Below, piece after piece: positions 1 to 11,135 of a stretch of DNA of 31,445 bases. A program made the translations under genes and the position numbers. Position 1 is the stretch's first letter, and the number at the start of each line of letters is the position of its first letter. Source of the DNA: Lingula anatina (lineage: Eukaryota > Brachiopoda > Lingulata > Lingulida > Lingulidae); assembly GCF_001039355.2 (NCBI RefSeq), contig NW_019774836.1, forward strand, positions 468,714 through 500,158, in the 5' to 3' direction. The notes beneath the pieces were generated by a model that did not search any database, was not told the DNA's origin, and saw nothing but the letters and a program-made list of their open reading frames with translations.

Positions 1-499
1 AAACAACTCGATTTTAAAAATTTTTATTTCGATTATATATAACCGTATCGCAACGTAGACAAGGGTTAGCTCAGGCCTAGGAGAAAACAGACACAGTATT
101 CTGCCATCGCAGTTCACTTTTAAGTTCAACTGACTCTGACATTGTGATTGAAACGAAAGACATAAACCCTCTGATGTCAGGAGCCTCTAAAATGACCAAC
201 AAATCCCATACAACTACATGTATTTTGTAACAGACTACAAGTGCACCCTGTCGTCAGAGAGTAGATGTGTAAGGTGGTTCTTCTCGGGGCCCTATTACAT
301 AACATGGGGAACAAATGGATTTGCGCACTTCAATTGTGCTTGTTTACTGAATCGCCTGACATGTCACTGTCATGTAACAGGGGCTCGTGTCGGCCAGCGT
401 GCACCTGGTACTGAGACAATGAAGTGACCTGCGTCCACACTGTGGGCTATGTCAGTAAGTAAGGAGTCAGTAAGCTAACAAGATACGGTGCGTGTTGGG

Positions 500-672
500 T
501 TCCTGTAGTGAGACAAGGTAAGTTTCGTGTTTCATATTGAGACACGGTATAAATTTTCATATTTTGTATTGAGACACGGTAATTGAGTTTCGATGATTCG
601 TTGTGAGATAAGTTTTGTGTTCCGTAGTGAGAGACGGTATTATAAGTTTTCGTGTTCCGTTGTCAGACATGG
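500..672. repeat. Degenerate ~33-bp tandem repeat, about six units
   Basis: Successive units share the pattern gtgttccgtagtgagacacg followed by gta and an AT-rich gtttt spacer. Spacing varies from about 25 to 36 bp and the units differ by substitutions and small indels, so this is an old minisatellite. No coding potential is seen across it. Confidence 0.6.
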
Positions 673-832
673 AAAAATGCAATAGAGAAGAGTAAGTCGA
701 TTCTATAAAAATTGAAGTAATCTTAAGAATGGTGCCATTCAGAATAGAAGATCCGAGTATCAACTGATCCAAGGATCAAATATGGCGGACCCTACATGAA
801 AAGAAGACCGTTTAATCATGAAACGGTTTCTC

Positions 833-931
833 CGCCTCTCTCACGCCTCCCCACGCATCGTCCCTGCAGGGGCACAGTAATTAAATCTCGGCTCCATTCG
901 ACCAGACGCGTGGGGATGCGTGTGAGAGGCG
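833..931. repeat. Inverted repeat (potential hairpin)
   Basis: The arm at 833-860 (cgcctctctcacgcctcccc and following) is complementary to the arm at 906-931 (gcgtggggatgcgtgtgaga and following) with a few mismatches. The ~45-bp loop contains the palindrome cctgcagg. It may be a very small MITE or a relic. I saw no clear target-site duplication. Confidence 0.5.
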
Positions 932-1637
932 TATAACACCATATATTCTACGAGCTCATCCTTTAGATGGAAGATAACTAATTAAGCCATTACCACCCTT
1001 CAAATTTGCTTGACAGAATTTAAATTGTATCCTGTACATTTCAACGACAGAAATATAAGTGTTAATTACCTCGCTTACATTTTGCTCAGATGTCTAATAA
1101 CGAAGGTAAAACTGCAATCTTTCATGCAAAACTTGTCCAATGCTGATTTCGTCCGCTTCCCAATATTAAAATTGAATGTATAGCCATATTGCAGTATATG
1201 GATGGTTTTGTGAAAAGAGAAAAATGAATGAATTTTCTAGCTTCCGATATATTCCAGACGTTTTATTAACCAAATATGTAGGTCAGACAGTACATTGTGC
1301 TGTTATATAACACCATATTACAAACATAAGGATAGGATATGTACGGAAAGGGCCAGTGAGTGGAAAATAGTCGAGAAGAAAACACCGAAAACAAAAAAAT
1401 TTTATCTTGAGTCCCGTCAGTGATTTGCATAATTCTATAACTTGAACCAGTATATATTGTTTATCTTCTATACAAATTAAATTCCCCTTCAAATTGGAAC
1501 AAAATCAAAAGTAATAAAAAAGTTAATCCTACACGCTCATTGTATCTTTGTAGTACACTAAGCCGTAAATGAATAAGAGTAAAAATTAGCTAGAATGGCT
1601 AGTGAGAATTGGAGTTTTTAGTTAGGGTTTCTCTAGG

Positions 1638-1879
1638 TAAGATTAAGAGTGCATTCCCATAGATTTAGATCGATCCAGAGATTAAGATTTAGATCGACCT
1701 AACTCCCTGGGGGTTCACGCTAAATTGCAGTCAGCCGTGCGCGCACAATAGTTAATTACCCCTTACAGCTTTTAGTAGGCGGGACAGACGCTTAAGCCGG
1801 CTAAGCTGACAGTAATCTAGTGAGACTCTCCACAGGGATAGATCGATCTAAAATCTATGGGAATGGGGTCGTAGTCTTA
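1638..1879. mobile_element. MITE-like element with long terminal inverted repeats
   Basis: The left end (cattcccatagatttagatc, from about 1652) is matched in reverse complement by the right end (gatctaaaatctatgggaat, ending about 1865). Imperfect pairing continues inward through a GCTAAATTGC-like block on the left and its counterpart near 1805-1820. There is no open frame inside. The same architecture and sub-motifs recur at 19350-19575 and, in shorter form, at 17832-17997, so this is a dispersed family. The ends are approximate because divergence hides any target-site duplication. Confidence 0.6.
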
Positions 1880-2863
1880 GTGAGTTATTAGGGCAAACCG
1901 AACTGTTTTTTTTTTTTTTTTTTTTTTTTTGCCAGTAGTTGACCATTGAAGGTTTTCCCTGCTACATTTTATTTAGGGCACTCTCTGCTTATTGGTCCTT
2001 TTTTTTTTTTTTTTTTTTGCAATTTAGGCAGATGCAGACCCATGCCACAATAAAACGACGCCTTAACAGACACGATATTCGTGAACTTACGTGCTCGGTG
2101 TTTAAAATTACCTTTAACTGTTAAAACTGTTGGTTCAACCTGCTGATTAAGAATATTGTATTGTAACATGGGGGAGAGTGGAAAAAACATCACAGAAAAA
2201 ACGAGCGTTTTAGGCCGACGGTCTCTAAATTCCATCGCATGAGTTTCGGCAAGAACCGATTACATTGAGGCCTGTGTAAACTGGCCTCGGTACGCAAAAA
2301 TATCACTGACTATGCCCACTTATGTCGTGTATCGCCGGTTCAGCAAAACAAACCAGAGCCAGTGTAAGATTACCATAACATTTCCTTATCCTATCTTTTC
2401 CACAGTAAGACTTCCTTTCTACGAACTCCGCATTTCATTGTTTATATTGAGCCTTAACATTCGCCAGGGTTGGGCTAGCGACAGATGTTTGGTTACGCTC
2501 CCGTGCTACCGAGGTTCAGCTGATATGTCAAGAATGTAGCAGAATGATACATAAAAACAAAGCATCGAGTAATAAGATTCAGAGATGAGATGCCTATAAC
2601 TGCTTTGATTTTCAGATACACCGTGTCTGATATGTAGGTAAAGCCATAAATTCTCGTCAGAGTCGCCGTCCATCGAGCGACGCAGATTTACACAGAAAGA
2701 ACGCGAAGGGCTTTAAGGACTTTACCCAAGTTGTAATACATGTATGTGAGCAATGTTGAGGTTACAATTAAACTTTGGCTACATCCGTCTATACTCTCAT
2801 AGCACGCCTGCCGTTATGTGTGATGAACTTTGTAGCATGTTCTGATTCTGCTTCTGATTCTAG

Positions 2864-2936
2864 CCAGAGAGGTGACTGCCAACGGCCTGGGTACTGTTCC
2901 CATCGACCCAGCCAGAGCCTCCACTTCTAGCTCCCA
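2864..2936 (+). other. Probable 5' UTR segment of the ENTPD gene
   Basis: A pyrimidine-rich tract ending in AG at 2862-2863 looks like a splice acceptor. The 73 bases up to the ATG contain an in-frame stop at 2928-2930, so they would be untranslated. This is inference from signals only. Confidence 0.4.
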
Positions 2937-5900
2937 ATGGACGGGTTACAAGTCCTCTCCGCGTTGTGCCTGATCACCTGCCTTCTTCAACGGACCTCCC
3001 CGGCGCCCTCCACCTCCTCCTCCACCCCTGGATTAACCCATGGCATCGTGATAGACGCTGGCAGCTCTGGAAGCAGAGTGCGAGTCTACAGCGTTCAGTA
3101 CGAGGACTCCTTGCCCCGAGTGGAGGAGATAGGAAATCTTCGAGTGAAGCCGGGTCTTGCTGAATTCGCCACCAGGCTGACGGAGGTGGCCGAATACCTA
3201 AATCCGCTGCTTCTCAGGGCGCAAGAACTGGTCCCCCGGGCCCAATGGCCCACAACGCCGATATACCTGATGTCTACAGCCGGTAAGGACGGTTAATTAC
3301 GCCTCGTTACGGTTTGCTGCTTATATACTTAGTGCGTTACCTGGAAACAATTTAACGTTGAATAACTGTCAGTCAAAACGCATCGTCAACGCAGAATTTG
3401 TCTTTTTTTCAACATTGTCAAGGTAAAGCTGCATAGATATACTATACCGCTTTAATACAGTTAACCGACTGCAAGCACTTGCCAACGCAGCTGGTAAGTG
3501 TCAATTGATTTCTTAAGCGTTGTGTACTTTATTTTGAATGCCAAATGGTGGATGCTCAATGGATTAAGTCAGTGACCTTTCCCTTATTGATTAACTCTCT
3601 CTCTCTCTCTCTCTCTCTCCACTAACCTTAGAATTCAATACACCATGGTCTTTCTCTTTCTCTCTCTGCCCCACCCCCATCTCTCTCTCTCGCTTGTCAT
3701 CTTTAATTTATATCCAGCCGTTTCTCTCATCTGATGCATACAGTCATTAATAAAAGTGATTGACTTGTTTTTGTTCCGCACGTGTAAGGTATTTGCATAG
3801 TTCTATCCTTAATCGGTAAACAACATGTTTGGCATATCTTGGTTTATCAAGCGAATAGAAAGCTCATTTAATTAAGGTAGGGTCTAATTATTAATAACCT
3901 ATATGTATGAATAAGCTATATTGTGAGCAATATGTATGAAGTAGTTAGCTTACATGTATTTTGGTAATTGAATGATCTAAAGTAGTTATACTTATTTAAG
4001 CTTATGTGCACAATTTATTTAAAACTTTAGTTAAGAGAGCTTGTAAAATGTAACTGTACACATTTTAATGCTCAATAAATTATTATTATTATTAAAATCA
4101 GAAAAATAGCGACGGTGATGGGATGATATTCTCCGACCACAGGGTGCACCAGGGGTCTGTTGCAAAATTATTGCATTCAGTTTATAAACTATTTTAGAAG
4201 TCCCTATAATATCAGAGGGCAAGAGGATGGGGGTGGTATAGTGTTTCTGCTTTCTGCGTTCAGGAAAGTTGTTAAAAGCTTCCACGCACTCTCGCTGCCG
4301 CCTTTGATCATATGCGCTGGTGGCCAGTTTGAAGTCTATTTTCAAACACGGTCATGCTGCCCAGATGCCCAACTCGGTATGTTTATATACGTGTTCTGAG
4401 GTGGAACAAAAACCTGGGGGCAAGATGGTCAAGTGGCACGCAGTGGTGGATGGAGGGAACGGCACAGAGGCATGTGTGAACCCTTGGCGTCTGAAATACC
4501 CCCTTCTCCCCACCCCACCCCCAAAATGTACGCGCGCACCGGTATAACGAGCGAAAGGAAAAACAACTAATTAACGTACTGTTCCATACTATAGTGTCGT
4601 ACATATTAAAGTAAAAATGGCATCGTCTATTGTTGTATATTCTTAGGGCAAATTGTTGTGCCCCCCCCAGTATTGCCCCCCCCCCCCCAGTACTGCCCCC
4701 TGAGTTAACTACACCAGTGACAGAGAAGAGTAGTTAGTCCTTGAACCAACATGTCTGGGACCCAAGGCCAAAAAAAAAAAAAAAAAAGAAAAAAGACAGC
4801 TGATTGCTGCCCGCATGTGTGCAAATTAGAGATCTCATTTCTTCCTCCTCGTCAATCTTCTTGGTTTGGACATATTGTTTGACACGGGTGTGTCACTGTT
4901 CTATTTAATGAGTACCTTCATCACGTTGCCTTCACACATCGTGTGAGATACTACTTAGAAGCAATACATAGCGTATAAATACCAGTACGCTTTAAGAGCT
5001 CTGCTGAGAAATACAATTGCAGCACGGGTTTTTATTCCGTTTCACAAGCTCGCTTCTCACTGTTTTAGTATCTTTTATGTACATTAATTGGCATTGAAAA
5101 GCTCGGGATCTTCGTGTAATAGCCATACAGGCTGTTAAAACTTTAGAAAATGGCAATCTCGCAGAGTGTATTTCGGTACAGAAACTATCGCTAGAATATA
5201 CCGCTCAATGTGAATATGAACCTGAAGTTGTGTAATTGGTATTGCGCCAAATTATCATCTTTTATCTATACTGAGCAAAAGCAAAAATGCTGAACGTCAT
5301 ATATAAATCATGCAAAGTGAATGTTGTTCTTCAACGTGATCCAGATTTCTGTCCGTAGTGTCCGAAGCAACTGCAAGATTTCTATCCGTACTGTTACTTT
5401 CCTTAGCTACTGTCTATAGCCTATTACATGTTACATAAATAATTAACATGGGGCGTTCATATTTTCACTCAATGTACGTTATACTACATAGTCTTCATGT
5501 AGCAAAAACCATGTGCTGATTTCCTGTGCTATTTCCGCGCCGTTAATAATAAAAGTGGGGAATTCGTTTATCAAAGCTTGTAAGCCCCTATTATACTGTA
5601 TCAATGATTTATGTGTGTTATTTTCAAAAAATGTTGATAATTATGAAAGTGTTGTACAAAACCAGGTTAAGGCGCGAAAGCTTGTGTCGAAATATTCTCA
5701 AAGAAGAGAATATTTTGAATGATGTCTGTCGTGGACAATCGACAGTCATGTAAAAAATATCTGAACTATTTTTCGATATTAATTCGTCCCCTCTAAACAA
5801 ACATGTGCATCATCAATTTGCACTTGAGATATTAAACAAGTGACGATCATTAGCAAGGTGGATGCATCACAGCGGCAAGCACCAACTTTTTATGAAGTAC

Positions 5901-5947
5901 AGAGTATAATTATCAGCCCCTTCCCCCTCCCTCTCTCTCTTTCCCTC

Positions 5948-5978
<31 letters not shown>

Positions 5979-8606
5979 GGTCATCTTTATTTCTCCCTTA
6001 AACATGTAAAGGATTTGAATGTGATAATTCTACAAAGTTTTATTTCCTTATTTCAATCTACTTCTCATTCCAGGTCTAAGGCTTGTTGATGCGGCACAGT
6101 CAAGTCAGCTCTTCACTGAAGTCCGCGGCATATTTTCCAACAAGACGGCCTGCCCGTTCCTCTTCCAGCATCGAGACCAGGCACGTGTCCTCTCGGGGGA
6201 GGAGGAGGGCGTCTACACGTGGATCACCGTCAACTATCTCAGGGAATACTTCGGCAAAGGAAGGTAAGAAGTGATGGTTGATGAGGATTCGTGAAAATTG
6301 GGTACATGTAGGTAGTATTATATGAATATCTCGTATTATTAAAGTACTGTGCAAACAAACAAACAAACAAACAAACAAACAAACAAACAAACAATAAATA
6401 AATAAATAAATAAATAAATAAAGTCACTTTTTTCCCTCCTACAGACCATACAGTGACACCCACGGTATTCTAGAGATGGGTGGGGCCTCCACACAGATTG
6501 CCTTCATCCCGACCACGCCCATCCTGGCCAACAAATTCTACGTGTCCATGGCGGGCGAGAAGTATCCACTGTACGCCCACAGTTACTTGTACTTCGGGGC
6601 CACCTACATGGATATCAGGGTGAAGGCATTCCTGGCCGCTGAATCTCCGGGCTCTACAGAACTGGAGGACCCCTGTATGCTGACAGGTTAGTGGTTTCTG
6701 TGTGCAAGGAGTTTTATACTGCAAAACGTGGCAGAAAGGCCGGTAAAGATGTCTATTTTACTGACTTAAATACGGAAATCTTATTACGTAGCCTTAGTAG
6801 TGCTTAAATTGACATTTTGTTTCTCTAAACAGTCTTACTGTTAACAGTGAAGCAAACACGGGCGTGCGGAGAGAGAGATTGCGATAGTTGAGACCCAATG
6901 GATGTGATGTGATGGATGTCCTGGGGTGAGCAGATTGGATGTTTGCGTTGTTCATAACGTCAAATCTCGCCCTTTTGTGCGGAAAGGGTCCACTCTGAAA
7001 TGAAATTTGATGTGTTTTCTCAGCCATTTTTCACGCTGGGTCAACCAAGGTCCCTGTTCTTCATAAAAAGAGCCCTCCATTTGAAAATTGATGCTTACAG
7101 GTATGGGGAATGGCCTTCTTTTGCATAATTCAATCCCTGTTGGACTTTATGGATTATCTTGAGTCTTTTCTTATTAACGTCTAATCCCCTGATTAAAGGA
7201 CATTCTCTTTTAATGCATTTTAAACTTTAATTTAAACTTTGACCTTTCTTTTCAAGGCGACGTGAAACATCAACCAGCCCCTAACAGAACGGACACAGAT
7301 TCTCTTCAGTTCATTGGTACGGGTAACAGCACTGCCTGTGAGGCCATCTTGGAGACGTTCCAGCGCCAAACACCAACAGAATTTTGTTATCCAAAACCAT
7401 GCGCCATTGGCGACATCTATCAGCCGGTTTTGCCTGAACACATGTTATTTACGGCTGTCTCCGCTTACGTTTATGCACCAGCGGCTTTAGGTGCCTTGGA
7501 AGACGATCGGACGCTCACACCGCGGATATTGCGGGAAAAGGCACTGTTGTATATACAAAAAGTAAGGAGAAAAGTTCAAATTTATATTGATATATTCTTG
7601 TCTCCCATAAGCCCAATTTGGAGCCTCTGCAACTTTTTTCCTGCCATTCCTGCTACAAGTTTCAATTTGAAAGTAAAGATGAACGATAAAAATCGTTTCA
7701 GAAGGCCTGTTGCTTATAGTTATTTTATGCCCTATTTCAAAAAGATTGTGTAATCACATTACTGTATTTCTGCGTTTCGTGATTTGTGGGGAAAAAAACA
7801 CATGCGTCTAGTTTTATTTCGATATCTTGCACTTTTGAAGAATCTGACAGAAGCCATTGAGCAAATAGGGGAAAGCAGACGACAGTACGCTTCGGCCTAC
7901 GCCATGATGGGCCTTTACCTCCCCATGTTACTGCAAAGATCGTACGGTTTCCATAGCGACAGCACCCAGGTGATAGCAACCAATGACGTCGACGGAAAAG
8001 GAATTGGTGAGTGTTTTCTTTCCTTAGTTTGCGAAGTTAAAGTCACTCGCTAAGCCATTTCCTCCGCGTAGAGAAAGAGGGCTGGGGGAGGGGGGCGGCA
8101 AAGGTCAGGGACCAAGATGAAGAGGTAAAGAACGGAATTGTTGCAGTAGGCCATTCCTGTATAGGAAATGTTTTTTTCAAGAGGAGATATCTGGTTTGGA
8201 AAAATGTTCTCTTTCACAAATCGTTCAAATGTCACGACGGGGCTTCGGTTTGGATGAGAATGAGAGCCTTATGCTTTGTACCAGCTCAAGCAACTGTCTG
8301 CAGTTTTTGATCATTGAATGTTAAATCCGTTACTCCTTGTTTTTTAACACGTTGCGCATCAGCAAATATGGGCCTACTTTTCTAGTTGCTGGTTCTGTAA
8401 TCTAGCCTGCTTCTTACACTTCAGCATGGACATTGGGGGCACTCCTTTATGAACTTGAATCAGGAATGTTAACCTCCTCACGTCCGACCGGCAATCCAGA
8501 TCCATGTAATGCATCCGGTAGGACTTCACATCACCTGTCAGCGCTATATACAGCCCTGATGGTAGTGCTGCAAGGCATTTGTTTACAATTCCTGGTCCGT
8601 CTCTAG
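2937..8606 (+). CDS. Ectonucleoside triphosphate diphosphohydrolase (GDA1/CD39 family), six exons
   Basis: Exons are 2937-3282, 6074-6263, 6445-6686, 7257-7561, 7841-8006 and 8425-8606. All junctions are GT/AG with matching phases, giving 1431 nt and 476 aa; family members are usually about 430-600 aa. The start is fixed by an in-frame TAG at 2928. All five apyrase conserved regions are present: DAGSSGSRV (40-48), MSTAGLRL (112-119), EEEGVYTWITVNYL (158-171, including the catalytic Glu), GILEMGGASTQIAF (186-199) and WTLGALLYEL (418-427). A hydrophobic N-terminus (about 4-17) and a C-terminal hydrophobic segment (about 455-474) suggest the two-helix topology of membrane ENTPDs, with N-glycosylation sequons such as NKT and NST between them. 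The family removes terminal phosphates from NTPs and NDPs outside the cell or in the secretory lumen. ACR4 has Glu189 where the family has Asp. The YAHSY motif recalls ENTPD4/7, other blocks recall ENTPD1/2/3/8, so the subtype is unresolved. Exons 4-6 recur at 11289-12686. Confidence 0.9.
3283..6073 (+). other. ENTPD intron 1
   Basis: Intron of 2.8 kb with donor GTAAGG and acceptor TTCCAG. It holds CT microsatellites (3595-3619 and around 3650-3690), poly-C tracts (about 4662-4700), a poly-A tract (about 4770-4788), a TG dinucleotide repeat (about 5948-5974) and a retroelement-like tail at about 4020-4095. I see no additional exon. Confidence 0.7.
4020..4095 (+). mobile_element. Retroelement-like 3' tail
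   Basis: The sequence aatgctcaataaattattat continues into an ATT microsatellite. It is shared almost exactly with 19235-19270 (gtgctcaataaattattatt), and the preceding agagagc-containing segment is also similar. A conserved stretch ending in a short simple repeat is typical of non-LTR retrotransposon or SINE 3' ends. The 5' extent cannot be set by eye. Confidence 0.4.
6353..6421. repeat. Compound tetranucleotide microsatellite
   Basis: A CAAA run passes directly into a TAAA run inside ENTPD intron 2. Minus-strand open frames rich in CLFV here are only translations of this repeat. Confidence 0.9.
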
Positions 8607-9544
8607 TCTCTTGTAATAATTGGCGACTCCAGCGCATAGGAATAGTTAAGGATAACAAACAGATTTTGTTTTTTTTCGAGGTTAATTTAGTTTGGTAGTC
8701 AAGAAAAGCAGAGAAGATTTGTACTTTCCTGTAAGACATCTAAAGTTGATATAGTTTCATTCGTTATCAATATGCGCGTCATGTAAAGGCTGATGTAGGC
8801 ATGGTTTTACGTTATACCGAATACAGTGACGTCACAATATCACGTGTTTGTAAAACACGAGCTTAATTTTTTAAATTCTCTATAGGTTTGTATAATAATA
8901 TAGTGTTGAAACCAAGCGTTTTTTTAACACGTTATACAGTTTACTTTGTCCTATGTACATGTACTTCGGCATAATTGAGAAGTTATTGCGTTTGTCTTTC
9001 ATTTTGTTTACATGTACCTTGATGAAATGATTGGTCGGTATCTATTTACACAGTTGGCGTCTCATATTTTCTGATTAGAGTAGATGACAGCTTAACCTGT
9101 GTATATCGATAATTAATGCATTGTAATATAGACACCTCAGATGTTCCATAAATGAGCCTACCTCTAAGAATAACTGCGTAAGATCTGGATTGAAATGATT
9201 GATTTATAATTCCCGATATGTTTCATTGTAATTATTGTATTTTTGGCATTCATAGCTAGTAATATTTACATGGAGGAAGCATTAGTAAGTACTGGTAGAA
9301 CCTTTCACTATGTTAAGTGTTCCTTCTAGAGTAAAAAACGCACATGTTTATTTACTTTTTTATTCTGGTAAAACGTCTCATTTTCTGATTTACTCTAGTA
9401 TGTTTATGTATTGGAACTCAATTTCCTGTATATGCAATGTCTGTTTTAAAATTGTTATCAACACAGTACATGATATCAAGAATACACTCTTGATGATGTA
9501 TTGTACAGAAAAATATAATCCTTCTAAACAGACTTCTTAAAAAA

Positions 9545-9550
9545 AATAAA
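9545..9550 (+). terminator. Candidate polyadenylation signal of the ENTPD gene
   Basis: Canonical AATAAA about 940 bp after the stop codon, inside a short A-rich run. The matching region of the second copy (about 13770-13785) also has AATAAA-type sequence but carries an extra ~185 bp just before it. Signal match only. Confidence 0.35.
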
Positions 9551-10640
9551 AGAAGTACTCAGTCCAACATATAAGAACACCTTTTATTCAATAGAAAGCA
9601 AAATTGAACAAATGATATCACAGGATTTAGAATCATCAAACCCACGCTTACCCCTGGTTCATGTCAGTCCAAAATAGACCTGTCTGCCAAAATAGGTACG
9701 TCTGATGAATCACAAGAATGAAAAAGCAGCCACATGAGTTTGTTCAGCAAAGTTTTCTTAAAAAAAAATAACATGCTAGTTTAGAAATAACCCGTAATGG
9801 GGCAGCGAAAAACGTCATCGCGAACATCACTTTTCATCGAACTTACATCGTCTTAACATAATATATCTCTTATTTGGCAAGACGTACCTAATTTGGCAAA
9901 ATACATACAGTTAGTATTTTGGTTGTATTTTGGCAAGACACAACCATGGCTGTGCTCCTATCTCAATTTACTTAGAAGGACAATAGGCTAATTGACTCCA
10001 CAATATGTACAGGTTTAGGATTGTCTTGAAGGAATTTCTAAGAACTCAGCATGCAGACAGGTAAGGATATTGACAGGTTCCGCTACAACTGTACCAAAAT
10101 CTAAGAACGTGTAAATTCATCTCTGAAGAGGGTTCTAAAGTATTGCAAAGTGATCCTCTATACGTAATCTGGTTATAATAGCTAGGCCATTTCCAATCTA
10201 AAGTTAGTCTATTTATGAACAAAACCTATAGTATCTTGTACTACATTGGGTGGGAGTGCCTCATCTAAACTTCCTTAGCTCTTTGGGAAATAATATTATA
10301 TCTCTACCAACAATAGTTCCTGGTGATAGAGCGACTTTGCCAGAGAACTCTGAAAATCGGGGCGATTTTCTAGCGTTGGCGTCGTCTTGTGGCGTTACAA
10401 TGAAACATAAATGTTGATGACAAAGTGCATTCTGCAGACACAGAAACAGATCACAACCAGCACCAGCACAGATCACAAATAACACGACGCCAACGGTGGG
10501 GACTCACAATTAGGCTAAGGAATACCCGCAAAGTTGTGTAGATACAGCAAAATTTTATACATTAAATTCGTTGCCTTAGGAATTATCAAACACAACAGTG
10601 TAAATAGGTTTTATTATCGTTCTCTCTGTCAGTCAGTATC

Positions 10641-10691
10641 CACGTGATCTGGTCACGTGGTTGACAGTGTCACGTGGGTTAATGTCACGTG
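10641..10691. promoter_or_regulatory. Cluster of four CACGTG E-boxes
   Basis: CACGTG occurs at 10641, 10654, 10671 and 10686, three of them as GTCACGTG. This is the binding motif of bHLH-ZIP factors (USF, MITF/TFEB, MYC/MAX) and of CLOCK/BMAL-type dimers. In the second copy the second site is CATGTG (14841) and three sites remain (14828, 14858, 14873). Which gene it would serve is unknown. Confidence 0.5.
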
Positions 10692-11134
10692 AGTGAGTGT
10701 AGGAGAAGAGAGCAAAATTGCTGCAAGGGTCTGGGAGTTGCCAGCGTCCTGTTCTCACCAGATTCAACTTAAACCAGGAAGTTGTCTACGAAAATGAAAC
10801 GGACGATCAGCGATTTGAAAAATTAAATTAAATGTGGGCCTCAGCTGTTTTTGGGCTCTCAGCCCTATGCAGGGTTTCAGTCCTAAAGTATATGGGAAAC
10901 GCAGAAATACGGTATGTGGGTCTTAAGGTGGGGGAGGGGGGGTTACGTATGTATTAAGGATGGATGTCTGGTGTAGCGAGTCATGCTTCTTGTTTAAGTG
11001 GAATCTAGTAAGAACACGGCTAACAGGTGTATCAGATCACTTTCAAATATGGCACACAAACAATGGTTGTCACCTCTAAAAAGAAGCCAAGCACCTTGCT
11101 TATTAAGACACAGACTACTGAAAATAATAATTAC

Positions 11135-11135
11135 N
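11135..11135. other. Single N at a duplication junction (assembly join)
   Basis: One ambiguous base sits exactly where copy 1 of the 4-kb block ends and copy 2 starts. A one-base N between overlapping sequences is what some scaffolders leave when the estimated gap is negative and the overlap was not merged. Confidence 0.8.

Larger units (their letters stand above)
1..2863. other. Upstream/intergenic region of the ENTPD gene
   Basis: I find no convincing coding exon here; the short open frames have no family signature, and two run through poly-T tracts (25 T at 1906-1930, 20 T at 1999-2018). The stretch holds a degenerate tandem repeat, a hairpin and an inverted-repeat element, listed separately. 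A pyrimidine-rich tract ends in a good splice acceptor AG at 2862-2863, so an untranslated first exon and the promoter of the ENTPD gene probably lie somewhere in this region, but I cannot place them. Confidence 0.5.
7105..11134. repeat. Duplicated block, copy 1 (ENTPD exons 4-6 plus 3' flank)
   Basis: This 4.0-kb block is collinear with 11136-15323, including introns, exons and non-coding flank, and the copies meet at a single N at 11135. By hand count exon 4 differs at about 8 of 305 positions, exon 5 at 2 of 166 and exon 6 at about 12 of 182. That level suits two alleles of a highly heterozygous animal better than an old paralogous duplication. This copy follows the rest of the gene without a gap, so I used it for the gene model. 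Confidence 0.85.
8607..11134. other. 3' flank of the ENTPD gene (copy 1), no further exon identified
   Basis: An AATAAA at 9545-9550 is a candidate polyadenylation signal for the ENTPD transcript. A reverse-strand AATAAA (9582-9587) could end a convergent transcript. The stretch also has a CRE-like TGACGTCA (8827-8834) near a CACGTG (8841-8846), and a CACGTG cluster at 10641-10691. The short open frames here are not clearly coding. Confidence 0.5.

Noticed and set aside
6100-6463. Minus-strand open frames rich in CLFV repeats
   Set aside because: They are translations of the CAAA/TAAA microsatellite and of the antisense of ENTPD exon 2.
8374-8739. 121-codon minus-strand open frame
   Set aside because: It is antisense to ENTPD exon 6, and its counterpart in the second copy is broken by substitutions and indels.
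10261-10485. 74-codon minus-strand open frame in the ENTPD 3' flank
   Set aside because: The second copy carries a deletion in the same place and there is no recognisable family or splice context, so I do not call a gene.
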